Assembly: GCA_022036555.1 (NCBI GenBank)
Contig: CM039119.1
Location: forward strand, 41,016,858 to 41,080,857
DNA: 64,000 bases
DNA from: Microstegium vimineum
Taxonomy: Eukaryota; Streptophyta; Magnoliopsida; Poales; Poaceae
Direction of reading: 5' to 3'
Shown: piece after piece, positions 1-10,968 of the stretch
How the letters are laid out: each line of letters starts with the position of its first letter
How positions within the stretch are numbered: position 1 is the stretch's first letter
Position numbers and translations under genes: made by a program
Notes under the pieces: model-generated
The model's database searches: none
Told to the model about the DNA's origin: nothing
The model's input: only the letters and a program-made list of their open reading frames with translations

Positions 1-797
1 TGAACAATGCGATAAGAGAGGTAGTAAACAAAGAGGTCTTGAAACTCTTGCATGCTGGGATAATCTATCCTGTTCCAAATAGTGAATGGGTAAGCCCAGC
101 GCAAGTAGTGCCTAAGAAGGGAGATATGACGGTTGTCCGCAATGACAAGAATGAACTAAGCCCTCAACGTACTATCACGGGTTGGAGGATGTGTATAGAT
201 TACCTAAAGCTTAACAAGGCTACAAAGAAAGATCACTTCCTGTTACCCTTCATTGATGAAATGTTATAACGGTTAGCGAAGCATTCTTTATTTTGTTTCC
301 TTGATGGCTATTCGGGATATCATCAAATACCCATCCATCCTGATGACCAGAGTAAGACCACATTCACATGCCCATATGGAACATATGCCTATTGACGTAT
401 GTTGTTCGGTTTGTGCAATGCTCCTACATCGTTCCAAAGATGCATGATGTCCATTTTCTCAGATATGATCGAAGAAATCATGGAAGTTTTCATGGACGAT
501 TTCTCTATCTATGGCAAAACTTTTGATGATTGTCTTGAGAATCTAGACCGGGTCTTACAATGTTGTGAAGGAAAGCACTTAGTCCTAAACTGGGAGAAAT
601 GCCACTTCACGGTTCGAGAAGGCATAGTGCTAGGACATAGAGTGTCCGAACGTGGGATAGATGTGGATAAAGCTAAGATAGAAGTGATAGAGCAACTTCC
701 ACCTCCCACGAATGTCAAGGGAGTGCGTAGCTTTCTTGGGCATGCTAGTTTCTATAGGCGGTTCATAAAAATTTCTCTCAAATTGCCTGTCCTTTAA
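1..797 (+). pseudogene. R1 reverse transcriptase domain, degenerate
   Basis: Reverse transcriptase part of an Athila-like pol polyprotein, which would copy element RNA into DNA inside cytoplasmic particles. One frame runs from the window start through 797. It contains GWRMCIDY, FLDGYSGYHQIP, the catalytic box FMDDF near 510, and LGHRVSERGID followed by the RT thumb region. Two stops interrupt it: TAA at 267, and TGA at 393 where the family has Trp before RMLFGLCNAP. A frameshift near 780 moves the following connection region into another frame. The true start lies upstream of the window. It cannot make an active enzyme as it stands. Confidence 0.85.
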
Positions 798-1440
798 CCA
801 GCCTTTTAGCTAAAGATGCACCCTTTGAGTTCAATGACAAGTGTTTAGATTCTTTCTACTTCCTAAAGAAAGCACTTGTCTCTGCTCCAATCATTCAACC
901 CCCTGATTGGACGCTTCCCTTTGAAATAATGTGTGATGCCAGCGATTATGTTGTTGGTGCTGTCTTAGGACAAACCAAAGATAAGAAGCATCATGCAATT
1001 TCATATGCTAGCAAAACCTTAACTAGGCTACAATTAAACAATGCAACAACTAAAACAGAGCTGTTGGCTTTGGTTTTGCTATAGACAAGTTTAGATCTTA
1101 TTTAGTAATGGCAAAGGTAATTGTTAATACCGATCATGCTACCCTCAAATACTTACTAACTAAGAAAGGTGCTAAACCACATCTAATAAGATGGATCCTA
1201 CTCCTCCAAGAGTTTGATTTAGAAATCAAAGATAAAAAGGGAGTGGAAAATTTTGTAGCGGATCACTTGTCCAGAATGCATTTCAAAGATGGACAGGATC
1301 TACCCATTGATGATTTCCTTCGGGATGACACACTCCTCAAGATCATGGACTCCAACCCATGGTACGCGAACATTGTGAATTTCATGGTCGCAGGATATGT
1401 ACCACCCGGGGTAAATAAGAAGAAACTCACCCAAGAGTGA
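797..1440 (+). pseudogene. R1 RNase H domain, degenerate
   Basis: RNase H part of the same pol polyprotein. After the frameshift near 780 the reading continues to a TAG at 1081. It carries the first RNase H signature (MCDASDYVVGAVLGQ) and ISYASKTL. A second shift moves the reading into the frame holding VNTDHATLKYLL and VENFVADHLSRM, which includes the Asp of the DH motif. This ends at a TGA at 1438. The pieces follow the family order without gaps large enough to suggest domain loss. The damage is frameshifts and stops, not deletion of the domain. Confidence 0.8.
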
Positions 1441-2619
1441 AAAGTACACCTTTGGGATGAGCCTTATCTGTGTAGAGTCTGCAATGATGGGATGTTTAGG
1501 AGATGTGTGCCCATCAATGAAGCCATCAAGATGATTGAGAGATGTCATGGGGCAGAATATGGTGGCCATTATGGAGTATATAGAACCAACGCAAAGATCT
1601 GGTAAAGTGGGTTCCATTGGCCGACCATGTACAAAGACACACTAGATTATGTGAAGAGGTGTGCAAGATGCCAGAAGCATGGAAACATAAATACCCGAGA
1701 TGAGATGCCACTCACCAACAATTTGCAAGTAGAACTTTTTGATGTGTGGGGCATAGATTACATGAGGCCATTCCCCAAATCCCAAGGGTATGTGTACATC
1801 CTAGTGGTAGTGGATTATGTGTCAAAATGGGTAGAAGCATTACCCTACCAAGCTGCGGACTCCAGAAGTTCAACAAAGATGTTCCAAGAGGTCATCTTTC
1901 CATGGTTTGGAACCCTGAGATTAGTCATCAGTGATGGAGGACCCCACTTCATCGACAAAGGGTTCTGTCGCTTCTTGGCAGACCAAGGAATAAGACACAA
2001 TGTTGCAACTCCCTACAATCCTCAAACAAGTGGCCAAGCAGAGATGTCCAATAAACAAATCAAGAACATTCTGCAGAAGATGGTCAATGAGATGGGCATA
2101 GCATGGAAGAGTAAGCTATCTGATGCGCTCTGGGCATATAGGACTGCATACAAGACCCCAATTGGTATGTCACCATACCAACTTGTATACGGAAAGACAT
2201 GCCACCTACCTGTGGAGTTGGAGTTTAGAGCACATTGGGCCATCAAGAAGTGGAACATGAACATGGAAGCCACCAATAGACATAGAAAGATGCATATCTT
2301 AGAACTAGAAGAATGGAGAGAAACTGCATACCACAATACCAGGATTTACAAGGAGAGAACGAAGAGATGGCATGACAAGAGGATCAAGGTAAAGGAATTC
2401 AACCAAGGAGACAAGGTCCTCTTGTTCAACTCAAGGGTCAAGCTCTTTGGCCATGGAAAACTTTGAAGCAAGTGGGAAGGGCCATTCCTCGTCATCAACG
2501 TTGCCACTCACAAAGCGGTCACACTACAAGATGATGACGGAAACATCTTTAAGGTAAATGGCCAAAAACTTAAATTTTTCATGAACATTCTCCACCTGAA
2601 AAAGAAATTGATGAAGTAA
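1441..2619 (+). pseudogene. R1 integrase domain, degenerate
   Basis: Integrase end of the pol polyprotein, which would insert the cDNA into a chromosome. The zinc-binding region (ERCHGAEYGGHYG, then CARCQKH) spans about 1540-1685 and is interrupted by a TAA at 1603. The DDE core is intact in sequence: Asp in VWGIDYM, Asp in ISDGGPHF, and Glu in SGQAEMSN. The C-terminal region contains NQGDKVLLFNSRVKLF. A TGA at 2464 falls where the family normally has Arg (GKL-R-SKWEGPF). The same frame continues past it to a natural-looking end at TAA 2617-2619. The longest open stretch is 1627-2466. Confidence 0.85.
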
Positions 2620-4026
2620 GTTTTATTGAAGATCATGATCTTACATGAACATAAAAATTTATGCTAAAGTTTTACTTTGTCAAATAAACTTTCTTTTTCT
2701 AGAATAGAATGTATTTGCCTTTAGTAGCTTGCACGTAAATTTTCAGCCCAACTAGAGCCAAAGTCACGTCGGACGACGTGCTTTTGAGCCTAATAAGGCC
2801 CATTTCCTAGCCACGAGAAGTAGAACACTAGGAGATGTGTTTTCCACCTTTGATTTATGCCAGACCCTCCATAGGGGCGTCGGTCGACATGGTCTTGACG
2901 CATCCAGCTAGGCCTGGTCTTTCCCAAACGTTGGCACAACGTTCCCTTAGCGTCCTGATCGTTTCCTCACGAAAGAAGGGCATGAACGTTGGTAAAAGCC
3001 TTCTTTAATCCTTCCCTCTCCTTCTTCTTCCTCCCACCTTGCCATTCTTCTTCACCAGCAGTCTATCTCCTTCCTTGAACCACCATTCTACCACCATTCC
3101 ATGGCTCCCACCAAGATGCCACTGGTTCCACATGAAGAAGGTCGCTCCAATGACCCGTTCATCGCTCCGGAGGGCTAGTCTCGACCATGGCAGTCGAGGT
3201 CATCGACGTAGTGCCCCTGGACATGGTGCCACCACCAGCGGGCTTCGTAGGGGCCAGAGGGGGGTCGGGCAACCTCTAGTGTGGGATTGTAGTTCTGTGA
3301 TAACCAGGCTCAGATCCAGTGTGGGGGAGACGTCGGACGACGTCCAATTCTCCTGTTTCACAAAGTTTGGCATGGCAAACTAGTGTGTACCAGATGGAGA
3401 GTTGGCATGTCAAATTTCGGCCTTAACGACTACAAAATGACATCGGTCGATGTGTGTTTGAACCCAAACAAAAAAGGGTCAACACCGTTAACATCCTTAG
3501 AGGTAAGGGACACGTGTCAAGCAACGTGAAGCCCACCGGCCACCATAGTGGGGTCGGCTGACCCCACTAGGAGTCTCGGGGCCACCAGTCAGCAACCATT
3601 GCTCAACTATGACGTTTCTGGCTAGTTTGCTACACTTCCCCTCTCTTTCTGATATATTTCATTCATATTTGTCTTTATTTCCCTTTTAAATTGAATAAAT
3701 AAATAAAATAAGACTTACAACTAAGAATGAAATCTGCTAAGTAACATGATTTATGACACCCTTAAACATAAAAGCATCATAAAGTTATTTCTTGCATATG
3801 CTTATACTTATGGGAAACATATTCATAGGAAAATCATGTTGACTAAGTTGTTGATTAATGTGATATAGTTCTTAGCTCATGACTCATACCTTTTCTATTC
3901 AAAGTGCTTGGAGTTTATTTATGAAAATGACATAAAACCACAGTGTCACTAACTCCTCAATAGTGAGAAACACCTACCAAAGCCAAAATGCTATGTGCAT
4001 ACATACTTAAACCTTTCATTTAAGCT
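2620..4026 (+). other. R1 3' internal region, no gene recognised
   Basis: Non-coding DNA between the end of R1 pol and the R2 insertion site. Short phrases such as GTCGGACGACGT and GGTCGGCTGACCCCACTA recur. A similar GGCCGACCCCACTA phrase appears in the R1 LTR near 21430, linking this stretch to the same element. An open frame at 3039-3383 has no recognisable domain. Athila elements often carry an env-like ORF here, but I cannot identify one. Confidence 0.6.
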
Positions 4027-4031
4027 ACTTG
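4027..4031. repeat. Target site duplication ACTTG, left of R2
   Basis: ACTTG lies directly before the TGTCGGG start of the R2 5' LTR. It recurs directly after the R2 3' LTR at 20374-20378. A 5-bp duplication is the normal product of Ty3/gypsy integration and fixes both ends of R2. Confidence 0.93.
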
Positions 4032-4194
4032 TGTCGGGTACGAAGGTGAGGGGTACCCTAAACCCTTCGATAAATTAACGCTAAACATAGCAACTATTTT
4101 TAAGGCAGGGACAAGCCCACTGCTCAGTAAGGCACGACCCATCGCTCGAGGGCCCCCTCTACACCAGCTGTGGCGACAAGTCACGGGCTGGCCC

Positions 4195-4520
4195 ACCTCG
4201 ACGCCGAATAACGGACGAGGGGTCGTTCGAACGACCCCTCGGCCCCCACCTCGACGTCAAGAGACGGACCGAGGGTCGGACGAACGACCCCCCGGCTCTT
4301 ACCTCGACGATAAATGACGGACCGAGGGGGCGAGCGAACGACCCCCCGGCTCCTACCTCGACGATAAATGACGGACCGAGGGGGCGAGCGAACGACCCCC
4401 CGACCCCCACCTCGACGAACGAAGGACGGACGAGGGGTCAAACGAACGACCCCCCGACCTCTACCTCGACCTCTCCGACCCCGTCTCTGTTCCGACCCTA
4501 CCTCGACGATGAGCGACGGA
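4195..4520 (+). repeat. Minisatellite inside the R2 5' LTR
   Basis: Imperfect tandem units of roughly 50-60 bp, each containing CTACCTCGACGA, GACGGACCGAGG and GAACGACCCCCCG. The cluster has one more unit than its counterpart at 19195-19450 in the 3' LTR. It lies in U3, upstream of the TATA box, so it may be a promoter or enhancer array. Its GC-rich open frames on both strands are by-products of the repetition. Confidence 0.8.
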
Positions 4521-5030
4521 CCAGGGGTCGAACGGACTGCTCCCGACATGGGTTAAAGTGAAACCACCTAACGACATGGGCGCCCGCGTCCGCTGTCAAA
4601 TCCGCCAACTCCCCGTCAAGTCCCCGATTCCTGTCAACTGTGCCGCCACTGTCGCCACTACGCGAGTACGGACTCCAGCAGTACCCCTCGGAAAGTGAAC
4701 AGTGCGGCCCTCGACGACGACTTCGGGAATGCGACAGAGCCACGCGGGGCTCGACCCCCCCCCCTCGATCGAGGGGCTCGACCCCTTTCTCCAACAACTC
4801 CAGTATGGGGGCCGTCCCATCCGCCTCGTCCTGCTTCAGCCGTGGGATTCGTGCCCGTCTGCGGACGCTGTGCCGCGGCGACTTCTACTGCCACCACGAC
4901 CGGGGACGCCAGAAGGACGGGAAGACCATGCCAGCACAGTGAACGTCGTCCCTTCGCCAACACTATGTCGAGAACACGCCTCCCATACTACCACAGTTAG
5001 GGTCATGTACCCTCGGACCTCCCCTTGGTC

Positions 5031-5038
5031 TATAAAAA
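5031..5038 (+). promoter_or_regulatory. TATA box of the R2 5' LTR
   Basis: TATAAAAA in the context CTTGGTCTATAAAAAGGGA. The equivalent in the 3' LTR is TATAAAAG at 19989. Transcription of the genomic RNA would start about 25-30 bases downstream. Confidence 0.8.
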
Positions 5039-5414
5039 GGGACACAGAGGTAGAATAAAGGGCTGGATCCGGAAATCTCTGAGACTTCAGTTCCGACTCT
5101 CACACTCCACGCATACACACCTCGCCACTCGATCGACCCCTCGGGTGGCAAACCCGAAACCTAGGGCAAACCCACTAGCCTTAGACCGCAGCTCACTCTG
5201 AGCAACCCCATGTAACACAGCTTGTACCCCCCCTGTACGAGCACATTTTGGGTGCGAGATAATACAAGTCATCCTCCCCCACTGGACGTAGGGCCTTCTT
5301 TGCCCGAACCAGGATAAACCTTGTGTCAATCTTGCATCACGTCTGAGAGAGGGAGCACGCGATATACAAATTTACTCGTTGATGGTCTTGACCCCTGGGT
5401 CATAACACCGACAG

Positions 5415-5433
5415 TTGGCGCGCCAGGTAGGGG
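5415..5433 (+). other. R2 primer-binding site
   Basis: TTGGCGCGCCAGGTAGGGG starts one base (G) after the LTR end. This is the position and pattern of a tRNA primer-binding site. It ends in the complement of a tRNA CCA tail. The R2-like family RIRE2 is reported to use tRNA-Arg; I cannot confirm the tRNA identity from sequence alone. R3 has nearly the same site with the same one-base spacer. Confidence 0.85.
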
Positions 5434-5907
5434 GAATTGCGTGTCGATCAACTCCGAACTACTCTCTCAGATGGACTCCACCATCCCACCGTTTCCATTC
5501 ACCGTCGTCGTCTGGTTCGGTAGTCTAGGGTTCGCATCCACGGGCCAGAGTCGCTTCATAGTTTTTCCCTTCGCTCGTGGCCTGGACGCCAGCAGCACCA
5601 GTACGACGGGGCCAGCAAGGGTCAGGCGACGACCCCTCCGCTTGCGCCTCTGGCCTGCGATTAGGAGGAGGCGTGCGCGGTTCCGATGCGCTCGTCGTCG
5701 TGCAGATTCCGAGGTGCCGGATGCCGTTTCCCCGGCCCCAGCTGGCGATACAGTCCCTCCTCCTGGGAATCCGTCTAACCCATGCTTGTGGGCCGAGGGC
5801 GGGCACCCCTCCGAGTGGGACTTTGGCTCTACCACGCCGTCGTCCCCACGGGCCCCAGTGGCCTCTCCGACACACTCGACCCCATCACCACCGTGTGACC
5901 CGTTCCC
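5434..5907 (+). other. R2 leader and possible gag N-terminus
   Basis: Between the primer-binding site and the gag frame. An ATG at 5471 opens a frame reading MDSTIPPFPFTVVV. It runs to 6058 but becomes Arg/Ser/Pro-rich and shows no domain. It may be the original gag start, separated from the main gag frame by a frameshift. I do not assign a product. Confidence 0.4.
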
Positions 5908-7812
5908 ATGCGGGCACCACGACAGTGCAGGGCTCTCTTCCGCCCTCGCAGGATTGCAGATGCAGACACGCAGCGGGTCTCCAGGGACTCCGTCGCGTGC
6001 GACGGCTACTCCCATCACCACTCCTTCACCAGGCGAGCCTGGACTACCCCGTACCTAGGGCACGTTACGGCGGCGCCTGGCGGAGGAGCACAGGGGATCC
6101 TTCCCCCACTTCTACCACGCCGACCCGACTTGGACTCTCCCGACGAGAGTTACGACTCCACCCGGGAGTGCTTCCACCTCGATGAGCAGGCTGACCCCCA
6201 GGACGACGTCGACGACACCGCGGCCACCGAAGAAGGGGGAGGGGCCAACGCTACACCAGCACGAGATGCCAACCCCCCGAGTCCTGATAGAGCCGATCCA
6301 CCCCCAGACGTCCAGATCGCGCAAGTCCGAGAGCTTCTCAGCAAGCTCGAGGAGGAGCGCCCGCAGGGTGGAGGAGCTCGCGTGCTGGCCGCAGGATGGA
6401 TGGACATTCTAGCTCGCGAGCTTCTCAGCACGCCCTCGAGCGGGATCGAGGGCGTCCGCAGGGTGGAGGAGCTCGCGAGCTGGCCCGGGAAGTCCACCGG
6501 CAAATCAGCGAGGAGGGGGGGGGCGAACGAACCCCGAGTCTTCAACCGCGCCAGCCAGAATGCCATAGCAGCCGTGATGCTGCTCCGTGACATGCCGGCG
6601 CCATCGACCCCGCAAGCACGGCGTATCAGGGACGAAATCCAGGGGCTTCTCCAAACTGCGGCCGTGCAGCAGGCGGAGAGCTCAGCCTCGAGGCATCGAG
6701 GGGCTGCCTCTGAGCGACAAGCAGTGCCCCCTCGACAAAATCAAGAGGTCTCCGTCCATCAGAACAAGGCACCCCAGGGCCAAGTCGAGCGACGACCGGG
6801 TCACGAACGCCTCGTCGACGATCGACCCCCTCGGGTGAACAATCGACGTCGGTACGGCGACGCCGAGGCTCGAGGCTACAACGCTCACCGAGGTGGGCGC
6901 TACGACAGCGACGAAGACCGATGTCGGTCTCCGGAGCCACCGGGGCCCCGAGTCTTCGGCAGAACCATCCGGCGGACCCCCCTGCCCGTCTGTTTCCGTC
7001 CACCCACCAGCCTAGTCAAGTATAACGGCGAAACCAAGCTAGAGCTCTGGCTTGCCGACTTTAGGCTGGCGTGTCAGCTGGGCGGAGCCGACAACGACCA
7101 CGTCATCATTCGGCAACTCCCTCTGTTCCTCTCCGACACCGCTCGAAGGTGGCTCGAAGAGCTGCCCCCGGACTTGATCCAAGACTGGCTCGACCTGGTC
7201 CGGATCTTCGAGGGCAACTTCAAGGGCACCTACGAGCGACCGGGCAACCCCTGGGACCTTCGCAGCTGCAAGCAGAAGCCAGGGGAGACCCTCCGCGCCT
7301 TCACCCGCCGATTCTCAAGGCAGCGTACCGCACTGACCCACATCTCTGACCACGAGGTCATCACGGCGTTCATCGCCGGGACAACCTGCAAGGAGTTGGT
7401 GCAGGAGCTGGGGCGAAACACCCCCAAGACCACCAACGAGCTCATGGACGTCATCGCCAACTACGCAGTTGGCGAAGAGGCCGTTGGCGCATTCTTCCAG
7501 ATACCCCCAGGGAAGGGGAAAGGCAAGGCGGATGAGCCCGGAGGCTCGGACGACGGGCCCAAGAAGATCAATGGGCCCAGAAGGAACAACGACGACCGGA
7601 AGAAGAAGAAGAAGAAGAACCAACCGGGCTGACGCAACGTCGAGCCCAACGTCGAGCACGACGACGAGCCCGACGACCTTGTCGCTGCGGCAGACAAGAA
7701 GAAGCCTCGAGGGCCCCCTCCCGACAGGGGCGTCTTCGATAAGATGCTGAAGGAGCCTTGCCCCTATCATATGGGGCCGGCCAACCACCGCCTCGAGGAC
7801 TGCCGCATGCTC
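5908..7812 (+). pseudogene. R2 gag polyprotein region, with in-frame stop
   Basis: Capsid region of the element, which would form the cytoplasmic particle around its RNA. The longest open part (5908-7632, 574 codons) contains a retrotransposon gag core from about residue 370, with LWLADFRLACQLGG, FLSDTARRWLEELP, FKGTYERPGNPWDL and RAFTRRFSRQR. It ends in a Lys-rich tail. Upstream is a roughly 90-bp tandem duplication (about 6320-6395 and 6412-6485) giving a repeated RELLS..GVRRVEELA motif. A TGA at 7630 closes the frame. The same frame continues through CPYHMGPANHRLEDC, a conserved Cys/His knuckle-like segment, to a second TGA at 7813. The first Met is uncertain. Confidence 0.85.
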
Positions 7813-7815
7813 TGA

Positions 7816-8712
7816 AAGCACTTCGTCCCTCTTGGCTTCAGGAGAGATGACGGCAAAGAAGACCCGCCCTGTGACGCCCACGTCAGGGGCGATGTCAAAA
7901 AAGGAGGCTTCCCCGAAGTCCACGACTCCTACATGATCTACGGGGGACCCTCGACTCGCCTCACCACGCGCCAGCGCAAGAGGGAGCGTCGAGAAGTTTT
8001 TTCCGTTCGAGCCCAGGCTCCGCGGTACCTCGACTGGTCCCATACGCCGATCACCTTCGATCAGGACGACCACCCTGAGCACATCCCCAACGCAGGGGCT
8101 TACCCACTCGTCGTCGACCCGATCATCCTCAACCCCCGCCTCACCAAGGTACTCATGGATGGGGGAAGCAGCCTCAGCATCATCTACGCCAAGACCCTCG
8201 ACCTCCTGGGGATCCCGAGGACCATGCTCCTGCCCAGCATGGGGGGGTTCCACGGGATCGTCCCGGGGAAGAAGGCGCTCCCGATCGGCCGCATCAAGCT
8301 ACCGGTCTGTTTCGGCGTCCCCTCGAACTTCCGAAAGGAAGAGCTGACCTTCGAGGTGGTTGCGTTCCGAGGGACCTACCACGCCATCATCGGTAGACCG
8401 GGATACGCCAAGTTCATGGCGGTCCCGAACTACACCTACCTCAAGCTCAAGATGCTGGGGCCCTCGGGGGTCATCACCGTCGACACCTCCTACGAGCACG
8501 CATACGACTGCGACGTCGAGTGCGTGGAGAAAGCCGAGGCCCGCGAGGATTCGGCAATCCTTGCGGCCCTCAACGACTTGTCTGGAGAGATCCCCGACCC
8601 CAAGCGACACGCTGGCAACTTCAAGCCGGCGGAAGACACCAAGACCGTCCCGCTCAACCCCGGCCTCGCGGATGGGAAGGTGCTGACGATCAGCGCCACC
8701 CTCGAGCCCAAA
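7816..8712 (+). pseudogene. R2 aspartic protease region
   Basis: Same frame as gag after the TGA at 7813. It contains a retropepsin-type protease that would cut the gag-pol polyprotein. The active site is VLMDGGSSLSIIY, with Asp codon 8158-8160. DGG in place of the retroviral DTG/DSG is usual for this plant lineage. The second half has FEVVAFRGTYHAIIGRPGYAKFMAVPNY, with the hydrophobic-IIGRP flap-side motif. The frame is open from 7816 to a TAG at 8713 (Gln in relatives), after which the polyprotein frame continues to a TGA at 8823. Confidence 0.85.
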
Positions 8713-8715
8713 TAG

Positions 8716-9960
8716 GAAGCAGTGCTCGTCGACTTTCTCCGTGCGAATGCCGACATGTTCGCATGGAGTCCCTCGGATATGCTGGGCATTCCGAGGGAGG
8801 TCGCCGAGCACTCCTTGGACATCTGAGCCGGGGTCCAAACTGGTGAAGCAACGCCTGCGCCGCTTCGACGAGGAGAAGTGCAGGATCATCGGGGAGGAGG
8901 TCGACAAGCTTTTGAAGTCCAGATTCATCAAGGAGGTGCATCATCCTGAGTGGTTAGCTAATCCCGTGCTTGTAAAGAAAAAGAATGGGAAGGATAGGAT
9001 GTGTGTAGACTACACTAGTTTGAATAAAGCATGTCCTAAAGTTCCTTTTCCTTTACCATGTATCGATCAAATAGTGGATTCCACTTCGGGATGTGAAACC
9101 CTTTGCTTCCTTGATGCGTATTCTGGCTACCACCAAATAAAGATGAAGGAATCCGATCAGCTCGCGACTTCCTTCATCACTCCCTTTGGCATGTTTTGCT
9201 ACCTCACCATGCCCTTCGGCTTGCGAAACACCGGGGCCACCTACCAGCGATGCATGCTCCACGTCTTCGGGAAACACATAGGGCCGACGGTCGAGGCCTA
9301 TGTCGATGACATCGTGGTCAAGTCCAGAACAGTCGGAAACCTGGTCGGAGACCTCGAGATCGCGTTTGGGTGCCTCAGTGCTAATCGCATAAAACTGAAC
9401 CCTGAGAAGTGTGTCTTCGGGGTCCCTCGAGGCATGCTCTTAGGGTACATAGTTTCCCAGCGCGGGATCGAGGCCAATCCCGAGAAGGTAACCGCCATCA
9501 TGAGGATGGGCCCGATCAACGACCTCAAGAGCGTGCAAAGGGTCACTGGGTGTCTCGCCGCCCTCAGTCGCTTCATCTCGAGGCTCGGAGAGAAGGCTCT
9601 ACCCCTTTGCCGCCTCCTGAAGAAGACGGAACACTTCGCATGGACCGCCGAAGCCGAGGAATCGCTCTCAAGACTCAAGGCCTTGCTCACCTCTCCCCCG
9701 GTCTTGGTTCCCCCAAGTCCGGCCGAGCCCCTCTTGCTCTATGTCACAGCAACTACCCAGATAGTCAGCGCGGTCATAGTAGTCGAGAGGGAGGAGGAAG
9801 GACACACCCTGCCGGCTCAGAGGCCTGTCTACTTCATGAGCGAGGTCTTTTCTGAGACCAAGACGAGGTACCCCCACATCCAGAACTTGCTGTACGCGAT
9901 CGTCCTCACTCGGCGTAAGCTCAAACACTATTTCCTGGGCCACCCGGTTACTGTGGTCTC
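8716..9960 (+). pseudogene. R2 reverse transcriptase and first RNase H
   Basis: The protease frame continues as FLRANADMFAWSPSDM to a TGA at 8823. A frameshift then leads into the frame open at 8741-9982. RT motifs follow in order: WLANPVLVKKKNGK, FLDAYSGYHQIKM, ITPFGMFCYLTMPFGL, and the catalytic YVDD at 9299-9310. LLGYIVSQRGIEANP and a thumb region come next. The RNase H that follows has YVTATTQIVSAVIVVE where an active enzyme has an Asp, so its active site looks lost, as is typical of Tat elements with a second RNase H. The stretch at about 8938-9155 is strikingly AT-rich compared with both sides. A one-base shift near 9960 ends the frame. Confidence 0.85.
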
Positions 9961-10965
9961 ATCTTTCCCCCTCGAGAGATAATCCAGAACCGGGAGGCGT
10001 CTGGAAGGATCCCCAAGTGGTCGGCCGAGCTCATGGGTGAGACTCTCTCCTACGTCCCTCGGAAGGCCATCAAGTCTCAGGTACTGGCAGACTTCGTTGC
10101 AGAATGGACCGACACCCAACTACCCCCAGCGCAGGTTCACAACGAGCTATGGGCCATGTACAGCGACGGATCATTGATGAAGACGGGGTCAGGCGCCGGA
10201 TTGGTGTTCATATCACCCTCAGGGGTTCACATGCGCTACGTCATCCGGCTCCACTTCCCCGCCTCCAACAATGTCGCCGAGTATGAGGCCCTCGTCAGCG
10301 GCCTGCGCATCGCCGTCGAGCTCGGGGTTCGACGCCTCGACGTGCGAGGGGACTCTCAGTTGGTGATCGACCAAGTGATGAAAGATTCGAGCTGCCACGA
10401 CCCCAAGATGGAAGCCTACTGCAAGGACGTTCGAAAACTCAAGGACAAGTTCTACGGCCTCGAGCTCAACCACGTCGCCCGTCGGTACAACGAAGTTGCC
10501 GACGAGCTGGCCAAAATCGCGTCTACTCGAGGCACGGTCCCTCCCGACATCTTCTCGAGGGATCTTCACAAGCCATCCGTCGACCTGGGCTCAGGGGCTC
10601 CCGCCCTCGAGCAAGGGGTCGATCCACCCCCCTCGATCGATCCCCCCTCGAGCGGGGGAGAGGTCATGGAGATCGACGGGGCTGTCGCAGCGCCAACCCC
10701 TCCGACGGATTGGCGCGCACCCTACCTCGAGTACCTGACACGGGGCGAACTCCCAGAAGACCGCACGGAAGCCCGTCGTGTAGCTCGACGCGCCAAAACC
10801 TACGTCTTGTACGGGGACGGCCGCGAGCTATATCGACGTAGCCCGTTGGGTGTACTTCAACGCTGCCTCACCCTCGAGGAGGGGAGGGCGTTGCTGAAAG
10901 ATCTACACTCGGGGGCTTGTGGCCACCACGCGACGCCGAGAACGCTGGTAGGAAGTGCCTTTCGA
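9961..10965 (+). pseudogene. R2 archaeal-type RNase H and integrase zinc-binding region
   Basis: After the shift near 9960 the polyprotein resumes (EIIQNREASGRIPKW). It holds a second RNase H of the RNase HI/archaeal type. Visible catalytic motifs are YSDGSLMKTGSGAG (first Asp), NVAEYEALVSGL (Glu), RGDSQLVIDQV (Asp) and EVADELAKIAS (Asp). This is a hallmark of the Tat lineage. A variable Pro/Ser-rich linker of about 60 residues follows. The integrase N-terminus comes next (LHSGACGHHATP, the His pair of the HHCC zinc finger). The frame ends at TAG 10966-10968, where relatives have Gln before GFYWP. Confidence 0.85.
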
Positions 10966-10968
10966 TAG

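Larger units (their letters stand above)
4032..5413 (+). repeat. R2 5' LTR (1382 bp)
   Basis: Begins TGTCGGGTACGAAGG and ends ACACCGACA. It matches 19011-20373 along its whole length. It differs from the 3' LTR by scattered substitutions and two visible indels. One extra unit of about 54 bp lies in the GACGGACCGAGG repeat array. A stretch of about 35 bp, present in the 3' LTR near 19460-19495, is missing here. These two differences account for the 19-bp length difference. It is GC-rich and contains a TATA box and an AATAAA at 5054. Confidence 0.93.

Noticed and set aside
3039..3383. Possible env-like ORF of R1
   Set aside because: Position would suit an Athila env-like gene. However, the frame is short, Ser/His/Arg-rich, and lacks a signal peptide or membrane helix pattern.
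4159..5150. Several 60-120 residue frames in the R2 LTRs
   Set aside because: They recur in both LTRs and arise from the GC-rich minisatellite. No conserved domain.
5467..6021. 184-residue minus-strand frame in the R2 leader/gag
   Set aside because: Complement of the gag leader, no domain and no splice structure like that of the antisense gene.
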